NCBI RefSeq assembly: GCF_013911755.1 | Contig: NZ_JACESP010000004.1 | Coordinates: 62,001-126,000, forward strand | Direction of reading: 5' to 3' | Source of the DNA: Sphingosinicella sp. | Lineage (GTDB): Bacteria; Pseudomonadota; Alphaproteobacteria; Sphingomonadales; Sphingomonadaceae | Length of the DNA: 64,000 nt | In this document: piece by piece, positions 42,128 through 50,894 of the stretch | Numbering within the stretch: the first letter of the stretch is position 1 | How the letters are laid out: every line of letters starts with the position of its first letter | Translations under genes and position numbers: made by a program | Notes under the pieces: generated by a model | Databases searched by the model: none | What the model was told of the DNA's origin: nothing | Seen by the model: only the letters and a program-made list of their open reading frames with translations

Positions 42128-42937
42128 TCATCGCTCGCTGCTCCCCGAGACGGGCGCGAACAGCCCATGCGAAGCGAGGGTGGAGGCGCGTGAAGAGCGC
42201 ATGGCAGACTGAGAGGGTGGAGCGGAGACAAGCCGTTCGGCCTGCGCGGAAGGTGCTGCACCGGATGCCGCATCGTCGCTGTCCGGTTCGCCATCGCCGC
42301 GCAGCACGAACAGCGTCGCGCTGCGCCAGGAGGGCCCGGCCGGTGCGATCGGCGTGCGCGAAACTACCGTCAGATCGGCCGACGCGGCGACGCCGGATGT
42401 GCCGACCATCGGCGCGATCTTCGCCACATAGGCGATCGTTTCGGCGGGTAGCGAACGACCACGCTGGCGCCAGTCGTCGACGCGGCCCGGCCCCGCATTA
42501 TAGGCGGCGAGCGCGCTGGACAGATCGCCATAGCGGTCGACCATTTCGCGCAAGTATGCCGCACCGGCGAGGATATTGGCGCGCACGTCCCAGACATTGC
42601 TCCCCAGCCCATAGCGCGCGGTCAGCGTGCTCCAGGTGCCGGGCATGAGTTGCATGAGACCCATCGCGCCGACCGGCGATGTCGCGTTCGCATCGCCGTT
42701 GCTTTCGACGCGCATCACCGCCCATATCCACGCTTCGGGAATGCCGAAGCGCTGCGCCGCCTCGGCAACATGCGGGGCGTAAGGATGCGCGGCGATGGAG
42801 GCGACCTGCGCCGCCGCCGTGCCGGGCACCAGCAGAGCGATGACCGGGAAGAGGAAGGAAGCCGTGCCGGCAAGGACCGATGCGGCAGTGAAGCGAATGG
42901 CGCGGCGATGGCAGCGCGAAGCGAAGCGAGGCTGCAT
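42128..42937 (-). CDS. Lytic transglycosylase (conjugation peptidoglycan hydrolase)
   Basis: The start at 42937 (269 aa) gives a basic leader and signal segment (SVLAGTASFLFPVIALLV). The SLT domain (about 60-190) holds the catalytic Glu in AVMRVESNGDANA, then SPVGAMGLMQLMPGTW and ALAAYNAGPGRVDDW. It opens the wall for the mating channel. An Ala/Ser-rich tail follows. It starts 4 bases after the DUF736 stop in the backbone operon. Confidence 0.92.
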   Translation of the reverse strand: MQPRFASRCHRRAIRFTAASVLAGTASFLFPVIALLVPGTAAAQVASIAAHPYAPHVAEAAQRFGIPEAWIWAVMRVESNGDANATSPVGAMGLMQLMPGTWSTLTARYGLGSNVWDVRANILAGAAYLREMVDRYGDLSSALAAYNAGPGRVDDWRQRGRSLPAETIAYVAKIAPMVGTSGVAASADLTVVSRTPIAPAGPSWRSATLFVLRGDGEPDSDDAASGAAPSAQAERLVSAPPSQSAMRSSRASTLASHGLFAPVSGSSER

Positions 42938-42941
42938 CGTC

Positions 42942-43286
42942 CTATTCCGCTTTGGGACGCCGCAGCCGCGGCGACCAGAGCAGCACATGTGCGTCACCGT
43001 CGCGATGGGAGCGCAGCAGATTGGCGCGAACCGGGCGCGAGAAGGACGGGCAATCGAGCTGGAGCGCGATGAAGCCGCCGGCCTTGCCGTCATGGTTCCA
43101 GCCGGAGCCGACCTCCAGCCCGATGCCCTCGGGCGCAGCGTCGTCGGCGAGATGGATGCGCCAGTCGGGCGCGCGGCCGTGGCCGGTAAAGCCGGTCGGC
43201 ACGAGCCGCAGCGGCACGTCGAGCGTGAGCGTCAGCAAACGCCCGACGAAGCCGTCGCCGGATTGTTCAAAGCTACCGATCTGCAT
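42942..43286 (-). CDS. DUF736 family protein (copy 1, divergent)
   Basis: The 114-residue protein begins MQIGSFEQSGDGFVGRL and has the DUF736 core of a short beta sandwich with DWRIHLADDAA, IGLEVGSGWNH and FIALQLDCPSF. The C terminus is longer and basic (LLWSPRLRRPKAE). The start lies inside the traF 3' end (overlap 14 bases). DUF736 proteins are constant members of these elements; no function is known. Confidence 0.85.
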   Translation of the reverse strand: MQIGSFEQSGDGFVGRLLTLTLDVPLRLVPTGFTGHGRAPDWRIHLADDAAPEGIGLEVGSGWNHDGKAGGFIALQLDCPSFSRPVRANLLRSHRDGDAHVLLWSPRLRRPKAE

Positions 43287-43875
43287 GGGACTTCTCCTTT
43301 TGCGTGGGGAAATGGTCTGAGCGCGCGCTACCGAAGCGCCAGCGCAGCGGCGCGTTCGGCGTGTCGCGGGTGAGGATCGGCGTCGCGCGGCCGAGCAGGC
43401 CCGCAGCCGGAACGGCCCCAAAATAGCGCCCGTCAAAACTGTCCGGTGCGGCATTGAGCAGGAACAGCTCGCCATCGCGCAGCACATGGCAGCCGCGCCA
43501 GACCGGCAAGGGACGGCCGTGGCTGTCCGCGGATTTCGCTGTCGCGACGCGGCGCCCGTCGATCGTCACCGTCGCATCGCGGCGGCAGATCAGGGCACCG
43601 GGCCGCGCGGCGACATGCTTGAGGAGCGGCACGCCGACAGGCAGATAATGGCGCTGCGCCATGATCCGGCCAAGCGCGGGCGGCGGCATGACGGCGACCA
43701 TGTCGCCGACCGCCGGTTCGCGCAGCGGATTGATCGCATAGAGCCCGATCGGCGCGCTGGCGCTGGCGTTCCAGAGCAGCAATTTTGGCATGGGCAGGAT
43801 GAGCGTGCTCACCGCCATGCCGATCGCCACGCCGGTCAGATGCGGCACATAATAAGAGAGCGGAAGGCGGCTCAT
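43273..43875 (-). CDS. traF: TraF-like S26 signal peptidase
   Basis: With the start at 43875 (200 aa) the gene overlaps the DUF2840 stop by 4 bases. A membrane helix (LTGVAIGMAVSTLILPM) precedes the catalytic Ser in NASASAPIGLYAI and the Lys in GVPLLKHVAARPG. The later boxes NAAPDSFDGRYFG and GLLGRATPI complete the S26 peptidase set. In RP4-type systems TraF processes and cyclises TrbC pilin. Confidence 0.92.
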   Translation of the reverse strand: MSRLPLSYYVPHLTGVAIGMAVSTLILPMPKLLLWNASASAPIGLYAINPLREPAVGDMVAVMPPPALGRIMAQRHYLPVGVPLLKHVAARPGALICRRDATVTIDGRRVATAKSADSHGRPLPVWRGCHVLRDGELFLLNAAPDSFDGRYFGAVPAAGLLGRATPILTRDTPNAPLRWRFGSARSDHFPTQKEKSHADR

Positions 43876-44390
43876 TGCCCCAGCGCCTTGCGCTTGAGCC
43901 ATGCCTGATGGCGCTCCATCGTATAGGCGCGGAACGGCTCGCCGGCGGAAAGCCGGTTGTGGACGTGGCGCCAGTGATCGGGCGCGATATCGCAGGGATC
44001 GAGGCCTTCGGCCTCGACCTGATCGATCGCCTCGATCACGGTGCGTACCCTGGGCCAGCCCTGGATCGAGAGCAGCAGTTCCCCGCCCGGCCGCACGAAA
44101 GGCACGGTGGTATAGGGCTCACCGCTGCGCACCGCGCGCAATATGTCGATGCGCGAATGGACGGTGCCATAGTCGTTGGCCGACCAGCGCACGAACGCGA
44201 CGACGGCATCGGGCCGGAAGGCAAAGATGCGTGTCTTGCGCGTGAGGATGCGTTCGCTGGCGATCCGGCCGAAGCGTATCCAGTGCTCAAGCCGCTTCTC
44301 GATCCAGATCAGTTCGATCTCGGTGCGGTCATGGCGAAGCGGGACGGCGATGCCCGAAGGCACGCGCGCGCCGGGCGGCGGCTGGGTCAT
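43872..44390 (-). CDS. DUF2840 conserved conjugative-element protein
   Basis: The 172-residue protein matches DUF2840 by its place next to traF and motifs such as EIELIWIEKRLEHWIRFG, AFVRWSANDYGTVHSRI and LLSIQGWPRVRTVIEAID. No catalytic site is apparent. Four-base overlaps join it to the methyltransferase upstream and to traF downstream. Function unknown. Confidence 0.88.
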   Translation of the reverse strand: MTQPPPGARVPSGIAVPLRHDRTEIELIWIEKRLEHWIRFGRIASERILTRKTRIFAFRPDAVVAFVRWSANDYGTVHSRIDILRAVRSGEPYTTVPFVRPGGELLLSIQGWPRVRTVIEAIDQVEAEGLDPCDIAPDHWRHVHNRLSAGEPFRAYTMERHQAWLKRKALGQ

Positions 44391-45160
44391 GGAAGGTCTC
44401 CGGAAAGAGGCGGTGCAGGGAGAGGAGGTGCGCAACCGAACGGCAGCGCCGCCGCGATGCGGATGCTCGCGCGGCGCGCCATGTCGGCGTCGATTTCGCA
44501 GCCAATGGAGCGCCGGGCGGTGGCGCGGCAGGCCTCGCCGACCGCGCCGGAACCTGCAAACCAGTCGCCGACGTGACCGCCCGGAGGACAACTGTTGCGG
44601 ATCAGAATTTCGAGCAGGCCGACCGGCTTTTGCGTCGGATGGATGGCACGGCCATGACAATTGCGTGCATAGATGACCGAGCGCATCAGCCGGGGACCGC
44701 CATCCTGGCTCACATAGCAGCCGGCATCGATCTGCCCGGTATGCGGCGGACGATGCTTGCGCCGGGCGGTGCGCGCCGTCGCGTCGGATGTCGTCTGGAC
44801 GTCATTGTAGATGTCCGACCAGCGCGCATCGTCGCGATAGAATTGGACGATCAGTTCATGGACACGCTTGAAGCGATCGGCATGAAAGGCGCTGCCATTC
44901 TGCTTTTCCCAGACCAGTTCCTGCGCATATCGCAGCCCGGCAGCGCGTATCTCGGCGCCGAGCGTGAGGAAGCTGCGCAGCGAACCGAACAGCCAGAGCG
45001 ATCCTGAAGGCGCGAGCGCATTGTGCGCGAGTGCGAGCCAGCCCTCGACACGCCGATCCCAGCCCAATGAGGTATCGTCATAGGGCGGGTCGGCCAGAAT
45101 CATGTCGAACGGCGCATGAGCCGGCATGAGGACGCGACAGTCGCTGGTCAGCAACGTCAT
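44387..45160 (-). CDS. DNA (adenine or N4-cytosine) methyltransferase
   Basis: The 257-residue protein (start 45160) has motif IV DPPYDD near the N terminus and the AdoMet-binding GDWFAGSGAVGEACR near the C terminus, so it is a beta-class amino-methyltransferase. WEKQNGSAFHADRFKRVHE and HPTQKPVGLLE are further family motifs. No restriction endonuclease is adjacent, so it appears an orphan enzyme that may protect or mark the element. It sits where a parA gene is often found in related elements. Confidence 0.9.
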   Translation of the reverse strand: MTLLTSDCRVLMPAHAPFDMILADPPYDDTSLGWDRRVEGWLALAHNALAPSGSLWLFGSLRSFLTLGAEIRAAGLRYAQELVWEKQNGSAFHADRFKRVHELIVQFYRDDARWSDIYNDVQTTSDATARTARRKHRPPHTGQIDAGCYVSQDGGPRLMRSVIYARNCHGRAIHPTQKPVGLLEILIRNSCPPGGHVGDWFAGSGAVGEACRATARRSIGCEIDADMARRASIRIAAALPFGCAPPLPAPPLSGDLP

Positions 45161-45503
45161 GGCTGCGCACCCGCATGGCCTTGAAGAGGAGACTGACCGT
45201 TGCGCCAGTCTACGATTAAAGGACAACCAGTCTCCGGTTTAAGGGGAAGATCAGTCACCGATCACCCCCAGTCTTCGCTTTGCCGAAAACCGACACATTC
45301 GAACGCCGATCGTCCACAAACCGGCAACCGGTTAGCAAGAGTCCGAAGGACTCTATTGTTAGCACCGTTAGAAGGGGCGGATTCGTCGCAGATTTCCTGC
45401 GAGTCGCGCGGGCTTGAGGTTTTTGATAGGCCAAGCGGACGGTTTTCAATCGGCCAGGTCGCGCGGTTTTTAATAGGCCATGTCTCATGGCCGGTTATCC
45501 ACA
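45161..45503. other. Probable vegetative origin (iterons, DnaA box)
   Basis: The gap between the methyltransferase and repA holds three 16-base iterons of consensus GGTTTTNAATNGGCCA-like sequence at 45418-45433, 45441-45456 and 45465-45480 (spacing 23 and 24 bases). A perfect DnaA box TTATCCACA lies at 45495-45503, overlapping the repA 3' end. An AGAGTCC-GAA-GGACTCT hairpin at 45338-45354 is flanked by GTTAGC direct repeats (45331-45336, 45358-45363). This is the layout of an iteron-controlled origin. Confidence 0.75.
45418..45480. repeat. Three tandem iterons
   Basis: The three units read GGTTTTTGATAGGCCA, GGTTTTCAATCGGCCA and GGTTTTTAATAGGCCA. They are in the same orientation and about two helical turns apart. 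They are the likely RepA binding sites. Confidence 0.75.
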
Positions 45504-46369
45504 GGCCTGAGCTTGAGCCGGCGCATGGCGCGGTCGAGCGGATCAACCGGGGCGGCGACGAAGTTCAGCCGCTCGCGGCCGAAGCCATATTCGATGGTGA
45601 GGATATAACCGGGAAGCGCCTGTCGGCGGACGATACCGCGCACCTCGAACGCGAATTGCTTCAATGGCGAGAGCGCACCTGACTTGAGATGCAGATGCGC
45701 GATGTCGAAGCTCCAGCCGCCAGGCTGATGACCGCCATGCTTGCGCACGATGCGGTAGAGCCAGCGTTCCAGGCCACCGGTGAGATCGAAATAGGCGCGG
45801 TCGATGGTCAGCACGAGCGCGCGATCGACGACGCCAGCATAGAACCAGTCGGGCAGGATCAGTTCGATGCCGAGCGGTCGCCCCTGGCCATCGGCCAGTT
45901 CGCGCCATTCGTTGATCCAGGAAAAGCGATGACGGCGGCGCTGGTGCTGCTGGCGGATCGACGTGGCGACCGTGGTGGACTGCAGCCGGTCCAGCGCGGC
46001 CTTCAGGCGGTCATAATGATCGCGCCCGATGCTGCGGCCTGTGAAGGCGAGGATTTCATGGGGGGTCGTGACCATCAGCCGTGAGGTCGGGCGGCCGGCA
46101 TCGCGCGCTTCGACGATCTGGCTCGCCGCCCAGATCAGGACATCCGCGTCCCAGATGGTCGCCATCCCGTGTTCCGGCACCGCCTCGACCGAGATCCATG
46201 TCTCGCCCATCCGGAAATCGATGGGCGCGGTGCGTTTGCGCTTGGCGAGGCTGAAGAAGGGCCAGGACATGAGATCCTGCGCATCGCGCGGGGCGATGTC
46301 GCCCGGCACCGACCGGAACAGGTCGAGCTGGGCGCGTTCGCCGGAGAGGGGGGAAACGGCGCGCGACAT
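45485..46369 (-). CDS. repA: RepA-like replication initiator (RPA family)
   Basis: The 294-residue protein has the replication initiator A signature: DLMSWPFFSLAKRKRTAPIDF near residue 33, WDADVLIWAASQI, EILAFTGRSIGRDHYDRL and LERWLYRIVRKHGG, with winged-helix folds expected in both halves. Iterons and a DnaA box lie directly downstream. Presence of repA implies the element can replicate at least transiently. An AlpA-like gene ends 7 bases upstream. Confidence 0.92.
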   Translation of the reverse strand: MSRAVSPLSGERAQLDLFRSVPGDIAPRDAQDLMSWPFFSLAKRKRTAPIDFRMGETWISVEAVPEHGMATIWDADVLIWAASQIVEARDAGRPTSRLMVTTPHEILAFTGRSIGRDHYDRLKAALDRLQSTTVATSIRQQHQRRRHRFSWINEWRELADGQGRPLGIELILPDWFYAGVVDRALVLTIDRAYFDLTGGLERWLYRIVRKHGGHQPGGWSFDIAHLHLKSGALSPLKQFAFEVRGIVRRQALPGYILTIEYGFGRERLNFVAAPVDPLDRAMRRLKLRPVDNRP

Positions 46370-46375
46370 CGCCGG

Positions 46376-46675
46376 TCAATCCTGCCGGAACCGGCGCTGC
46401 GCGGGCAGGACGGTGCCGACGCCGGGATCGGAGGTCGATTTGCGCGTTCCCCGCGCCGCCCAGGCGTCAAGATCGTCGATCGCATAGACGATGCGACCGC
46501 CCAGCCGGCGATAGACCGGGCCGGTGCCAAAGCAGCGATGCTTTTCGAGGGTGCGGGGAGAAAGACCGAGATGCGTCGCGGCATCGGGGGTCTTCAGATA
46601 GCGCGGCCGCACGATCGCGGCCGGATTGGGCTCGGCGAGATAGCGTGGGCGAGCGGCGGTGGGCTCGGGCTCCAT
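46376..46675 (-). CDS. AlpA/MerR-like helix-turn-helix regulator
   Basis: The start at 46675 gives 99 residues. The centre has an HTH_17-type domain: RYLKTPDAATHLGLSPRTLEK with FGTGPVYRRLGGRIVYAIDDLDAWAA. It precedes repA in the same operon, as is usual in these elements. It probably regulates replication or excision genes. Confidence 0.88.
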   Translation of the reverse strand: MEPEPTAARPRYLAEPNPAAIVRPRYLKTPDAATHLGLSPRTLEKHRCFGTGPVYRRLGGRIVYAIDDLDAWAARGTRKSTSDPGVGTVLPAQRRFRQD

Positions 46676-46789
46676 GATCGTCCTCCTGACAAGAGCCGGC
46701 AGCAACGGCGCTGACCGGCGATGAGGAGGGCAGGATTGGCGAGCGCGATGGCGTCGAAGAAGGGACAGACAAAAAAAGAAATTATGTCC

Positions 46790-47564
46790 CTATGGGCCGC
46801 CCAGCAGGGTGCGATATCCTCCTTCGACGAGTCGCATGGCCTCGGCGAGCCAGCGGCGCAGGCGCTTGCGCTCGGCGCTGTCGACCCAGTCGCCTGACGT
46901 AATGCGGGCGCAGGACGGATCGACGAGCACTGCGGCCATGTCGCGCAAGGGAATGCCAAGACGCGCGCCATCGAGCAGGCGCAGGAGGATATGGAGATGC
47001 GATCGTCGTGCCAGCGTATCCCAAAGCCCTTCGGGAGAAGGCTCCCGCATCTCGCCGCCGATCCGCGCCATCAGCCATTGGGCGGTGCGGGCGCGTGTAC
47101 GGTTCGACGGCTCGAAGGGCAGCAGGATCGAACCCCAGCGATCCGCATCGGGCTCGATGCGCAGATGAACGATCGTCTCGCGCTCGCCCATCATGGCATG
47201 GAGACCGTCCTCGCCCTCCTCGACGATGGTCAGGCCCTGCAACCTGCCCAGTTCGATCGGCGCCACGCCGGCGAAGAGCGCCGGCATGCGGCCGATCAGC
47301 ACGGTGAAGCGATTGACGTCAGCGCGCCAGATGATGCGGCGGTCAGGTGCCGGCCGGGATGGATCGACCAGGAAATCGCAGCCCCCACCGCTGGGCGGTG
47401 ACGGCTTCCTCCTTTCGATCGGGATTTTTCCGGCGGGCGATTTGATCGAAATCATGGTGGTATGCAGGATTGCGCCGCAGAAACTCGAAAGCGGCGATGC
47501 CGATATCGGCATTGTCGGGAAGACGCGCGGGTTCCTCCGCGCGCCAGGCGTCGGCTGGCGACAT
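46790..47564 (-). pseudogene. DUF6499-DUF2285 regulator split by a frameshift
   Basis: The N-terminal part (47564 down to about 47375) encodes a DUF6499-like segment MSPADAWRAEEPARLPDN, FEFLRRNPAYHHDF and RWGLRF, then loses frame. The other frame continues with FLVDPSRPAPDRRIIWRADV and a complete DUF2285 domain to 46790. In the family the two parts are one protein with WGLRF running into VDPxxPAP, so one extra C near 47370-47376 explains the break. It may be a real lesion, a sequencing error or a slippage site. The 5' end has a strong GGGAGGGG ribosome site. Confidence 0.75.
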
Positions 47565-47663
47565 GGTCCCCTCCCTTATCTTTTTGGGAAGGCAGGCTAT
47601 CGCGTCACGGGAAAGGCGAATAATGCGCCTCGAGGCGTCAGGGACGCTACGGGAAGGACTGTT

Positions 47664-47954
47664 TCAGTCCTTTTTCGGCGATTCGCTACGCCGCATTTCC
47701 AGTGCGGCCAGTTGCCGGTAGCCCACCTCGGTCATCCAGCGGGCGCGAGCAAGGTGGGCCTCATGAACCTGATGTGCGCGGACGGGCTCGCGCGCGGCGT
47801 CGATTCCGAACAGGGTTTCCACTGTGTGCTGCCAGGACGTGCCCGGCGCCTTCTCCGCATCGAGCAACTGGATATAGGTGTCGAGATGCGCGAGATCATA
47901 AGCGGTGAGCACATCACTGCCCGGCGGAGTGTCCTCGAAAGGCACGATCGACAT
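47664..47954 (-). CDS. Small conserved element-backbone protein upstream of the DUF2285 gene
   Basis: The 96-residue protein (start 47954) is acidic and helical: TAYDLAHLDTYIQLLDAEKA, TVETLFGIDAAREPVRAHQV and HLARARWMTEVGYRQLAALE. Proteins with this pattern regularly precede the DUF6499/DUF2285 regulator in related elements. Function unknown. It lies 99 bases upstream of the split gene. Confidence 0.8.
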   Translation of the reverse strand: MSIVPFEDTPPGSDVLTAYDLAHLDTYIQLLDAEKAPGTSWQHTVETLFGIDAAREPVRAHQVHEAHLARARWMTEVGYRQLAALEMRRSESPKKD

Positions 47955-48620
47955 GTGCAGACATCCTTCCCTCACCCCAAGGCTGACGCGTCATGCCGTG
48001 CGCCACGCGGCCAGACGCGTGCCATTTCCTCGCCTCTGTGAACCATCCATTTTGGATCGATTGATTTTAGCGCCTTGACAGCGCCCGGACGACTCTTTCG
48101 CCGGATGCTAGTTTTCACGGATTTAGAGAGGGTTAAGGCCTCGAACCCGGTGGCCAAATTATTTGTCGATGACGTGAGGGGAGCCTCGCCGGCGTCTCGC
48201 GCGAGTCGCCTGACTGCCATCGCGATCAGGTTCAGCAAGAAAATCTCCAGCCTGGCCTCATTCTTACTGGCAGAATCCACGAGAGCCCCTCCCGATAGCC
48301 ATTGTCGGTGTTGGGAGTTTCTCTAATCTCCGTCGCCAAAAAGCTGAGCTTTTCGAGTTTCTTAGCGGACCGCATTTTGTCGGTAATTTGCGGACTGGGC
48401 CAAAAATGTTGGAAGAAGGCGAACCGACGTGAAGGTCGCGCTTCGCTTCGATCACGGCAACAAGCGGGAAAGAGCTCAAGAACCGTCGCCGAGTTCGGTA
48501 TTTACCGACATAATCCGTTCATCTTCCAACAACGACAGCCATGCGGCACACTGGCTTTCAGCGCGTCATGTAGAGAATACTCCGTGGTTAAATACTCTTC
48601 AAGAGTGCGTGTTTCCGGTC
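47955..48620. promoter_or_regulatory. Long intergenic region between divergent backbone and XRE genes
   Basis: I see no gene in these 666 bases; the open frames present are poor in codon quality. Just before the XRE gene an inverted repeat ACTCTT-C-AAGAGT occupies 48594-48606, 14 bases before its ATG, and ATACTC is repeated directly upstream. This looks like an autoregulatory operator. The AT content is higher than in neighbouring genes, which fits a promoter region. Confidence 0.45.
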
Positions 48621-48851
48621 ATGGAAATCCGGGAAACCTTTGCCGCCAACCTGCTCAAATATCGGCGAGCTGCTCGCTTGTCGCAGGAAGAACTTGCCCA
48701 TCGAGCGCAGATAGATCGCACCTACATCAGTGCGCTGGAGCGGTGCGTCTATGCCGCCAGCATCGAGGTGGTCGACCGGCTTGCACGGGAATTGGGCGTA
48801 GAAGCTTCTGATTTGCTGGTTCGCTTCTCCCCACCCGGTCATGAGGCATAG
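48621..48851 (+). CDS. XRE-family helix-turn-helix regulator
   Basis: The ATG at 48621 gives 76 residues that form one lambda-repressor-type domain: ANLLKYRRAARLSQEELAHRA, QIDRTYISALERC and VEVVDRLARELGVEASDLL-like helices. The size resembles small regulators of restriction or conjugation genes. The upstream inverted repeat at 48594-48606 is a likely binding site. Confidence 0.88.
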   Translation: MEIRETFAANLLKYRRAARLSQEELAHRAQIDRTYISALERCVYAASIEVVDRLARELGVEASDLLVRFSPPGHEA

Positions 48852-48999
48852 CGCCGGCCACGCTCTGTCATCATCCTGTATGAATTGTCCCGTGCATTGG
48901 GCGTCAGCCATATCGATCTGGTGCGGCCCGACGATTGACCTTGAACGCTGCACGCGTCGGGGCGCCACCCGGCCGGTGCCGGGTGGCGCCCTGTCCGGC

Positions 49000-49317
49000 T
49001 CAGTCCCGCGCGCGGCGGGTCTGCCGGTTCCAGACCAGATCATAGCCGCCGTCTTCTGCTGCGAAGAGCTGCGCGAAGATCGGGGCGACGAAGCTGGGAT
49101 CGTCGAGCTTGACCGAGAGATAGGGGCGGTCGTCGCTGGTCCGCTTCTCCCAGGCGGCGCCCACTTCGGCGTCTCCCACATAGATGCGGTGGCTGGGCGC
49201 GTTGCCGCTGGCCTCGCTGTCCGGGACGAAACGAACCGCCTTGGCCTGAAGCCCGAGCGTGACGATGTCGCCCTTGAGTTCACCCGAGACCTTCTTGAAG
49301 CTGCCGATCTTTGCCAT
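49000..49317 (-). CDS. DUF736 family protein (copy 2)
   Basis: The 105-residue protein starts MAKIGSFKKVSGELKGDI and contains PSHRIYVGDAEVGAAW and PYLSVKLDDPSF, typical of DUF736. It is one of three paralogues in the element. A hairpin with an A-TGG-T tip (49343-49357) lies 25 bases before its ATG. Function unknown. Confidence 0.9.
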   Translation of the reverse strand: MAKIGSFKKVSGELKGDIVTLGLQAKAVRFVPDSEASGNAPSHRIYVGDAEVGAAWEKRTSDDRPYLSVKLDDPSFVAPIFAQLFAAEDGGYDLVWNRQTRRARD

Positions 49318-49801
49318 TGCCTTTGTTCCTTTTGCTTCGAGCCCGCGACCATCGCGGCCTCGATGCGCAAGGGGAGCCGGCAGGCGACGGGCGCCGCAGC
49401 CTTCGGCCCGCAGCGCAGCGAAGGACGGCCGGCTGCCGATTTTCTTGGATCCGCGAGGAACGGCGGCACGCCGGGGGAAGAAAATGGGCGGAAGGCCGTT
49501 GCGGCAAGCCCGTCGAGCGGTACGCGATCCTGTCGGCATGACGCGCATCGAACCGAGGCCGCTCTGGCGCGGGCGGGCAAAGGCGCCAACAGGCTGGCGA
49601 TTCCGGCATCTGGAGGTCGGGTAACCAGGAGACAACGGATGCCCCGGTACATGGGTTAAGCCTTCCTTGGCACCGGACAGGGACGCCCGTCGCGTCCAGC
49701 CACCGCGTCACTGTGGAAGACATCGGGCCTGCCGCCCGGAATGCAGCCAATGACCGGCCTGTCGGCTTTGCCGCGATCCCTCCGTGCCCTCTCGCGCCGC
49801 C
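49318..49801 (-). promoter_or_regulatory. Non-coding leader of DUF736 copy 2
   Basis: This 484-base gap has no convincing gene. The element nearest the start codon is a perfect hairpin CCGCGA (49343-49348), CCA, TCGCGG (49352-49357). Seen on the transcript strand its loop is TGG closed by A-T, like those at 50586, 52223 and 60529. The rest is GC-rich with local palindromes. Confidence 0.5.
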
Positions 49802-50254
49802 TTATTCGGCGGCGGGAAGCGATGGCATCATGGGCTGCTGAACCTGTCCGCCCGGCTCGAAGCCGGTCAGCCGGGTCCAGGCGGTGCCCGCGATCAGGGC
49901 GGCGCCCAGACCGCTCAGAATGGTGAGCGTCGCACCGGGATCGATCGCGAGGCCCAACACACCATGGACGGCCTGATAGCCGGCAATGCCCGCTGGCAGG
50001 ACGAAGAGAAGCGCAAGCGCGAGCCGCAACAGCGGCGAGCCCGACAGCGCGAAGAGCAATTGCCCGGCGAACAGCGTCGCGAACCCGGCCGCAAAGCCGG
50101 CAAGGATCGCGGGCGCATAGCCGCAGCCGGCCCCGTGCATCCAGAAGGCAAGGCCGATGCCAGCGTAGAGGGGCAGTGCATAGACGGCGAGGCTGAAGAG
50201 CAGCCAGAGCATATAGAGGCCGGCAAACAGGCCGAGAACGAGAAAGATGGTCAT
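49802..50254 (-). CDS. Polytopic inner-membrane protein of the element backbone
   Basis: The 150-residue protein (start 50254; 50272 is possible) is almost entirely hydrophobic, with four predicted helices (about 3-25, 28-50, 55-75, 80-120 as one or two). It ends in a polar tail GGQVQQPMMPSLPAAE. Similar membrane proteins occur in this part of related elements. No function is known. Confidence 0.75.
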   Translation of the reverse strand: MTIFLVLGLFAGLYMLWLLFSLAVYALPLYAGIGLAFWMHGAGCGYAPAILAGFAAGFATLFAGQLLFALSGSPLLRLALALLFVLPAGIAGYQAVHGVLGLAIDPGATLTILSGLGAALIAGTAWTRLTGFEPGGQVQQPMMPSLPAAE

Positions 50255-50402
50255 GGATAGCGTCCTTTGCATGACGAATGATCGTCGGACGCGCCCGCCA
50301 CCACCTCCACAGCGCTTGTCTTGCAAGAAGCAACATAGCGCCTGAAGGGCCGAAGCGAAACAGATATTGCGTCGCTTCGACAAGGCAGGGTCGCCTTTTC
50401 GA

Positions 50403-50564
50403 TCAGGAAAAGGGATCATATTCGCGGACCAGTTCGGCCGGATTGCCGTCGAACTCGTCCCAGGGCATCACCGCATAGCCATTGCCGGTCCGCACGATGA
50501 CCATGATCGTCATCAGCGTCTTGGCGAGGTTCCAGGCGAGCGACTGGGCGGTCTTGAGCGGCAT
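50403..50564 (-). CDS. Small backbone protein (53 aa)
   Basis: A 53-residue reading frame begins MPLKTAQSLAWNLAKTLMTI and ends ELVREYDPFS. It contains a GNGYAVMPWDEFDG motif. It is preceded by an AGGAG ribosome site and by a leader with the A-TGG-T hairpin 21 bases upstream (50586-50608). Codon quality and conserved leader support a real gene. Function unknown. Confidence 0.7.
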   Translation of the reverse strand: MPLKTAQSLAWNLAKTLMTIMVIVRTGNGYAVMPWDEFDGNPAELVREYDPFS

Positions 50565-50894
50565 GGACTATACTCCTGTCGGAAGGAGCGGAAGACCATC
50601 CTCCGCTCGACAGGTGCCCCGCCGGCCGGGGGCTGGCCGCAATCACCGCGCCGGGACATGTCCCAAGCGGCCGCACGCTTGCGTAGCGGACCCCTTGCGG
50701 GTTGATTGAAGGAGGCCGGACTTCGGCCACAGGGATCAGCGCCGACACACGAGCGAGGTTGGACTTTTGCGTTACGGGCAGGCCCCATGCCGCGCCGCCC
50801 GGTCGCTCGCTTATGGCGCAAAGAATCTGATGGTCAGCACATGCGCGAGCCGCGTACAGATTCAGGATGACCGCATGACCAGTTCAGGGAGACA
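50565..50894 (-). promoter_or_regulatory. Structured leader upstream of the 53-aa gene
   Basis: No gene is seen in these 330 bases. Two elements recur in other leaders: a 10-base stem with one G-T pair (arms 50586-50595 and 50599-50608) around a TGG loop on the minus strand, and the block ACCCCTTGCGGGTTGA (within 50688-50705). The plus-strand promoter for the Shedu-like gene must lie at its right end. Confidence 0.5.

Noticed and set aside
47972-48280. 102-aa minus-strand frame upstream of the 96-aa backbone protein
   Set aside because: No motif, poor ribosome site and unusual composition for this element; treated as non-coding.
49318-49635. N-terminal extension of DUF736 copy 2 to 49635
   Set aside because: Family proteins start at MAKIGSF-type sequence, and the extension covers the conserved leader hairpin.
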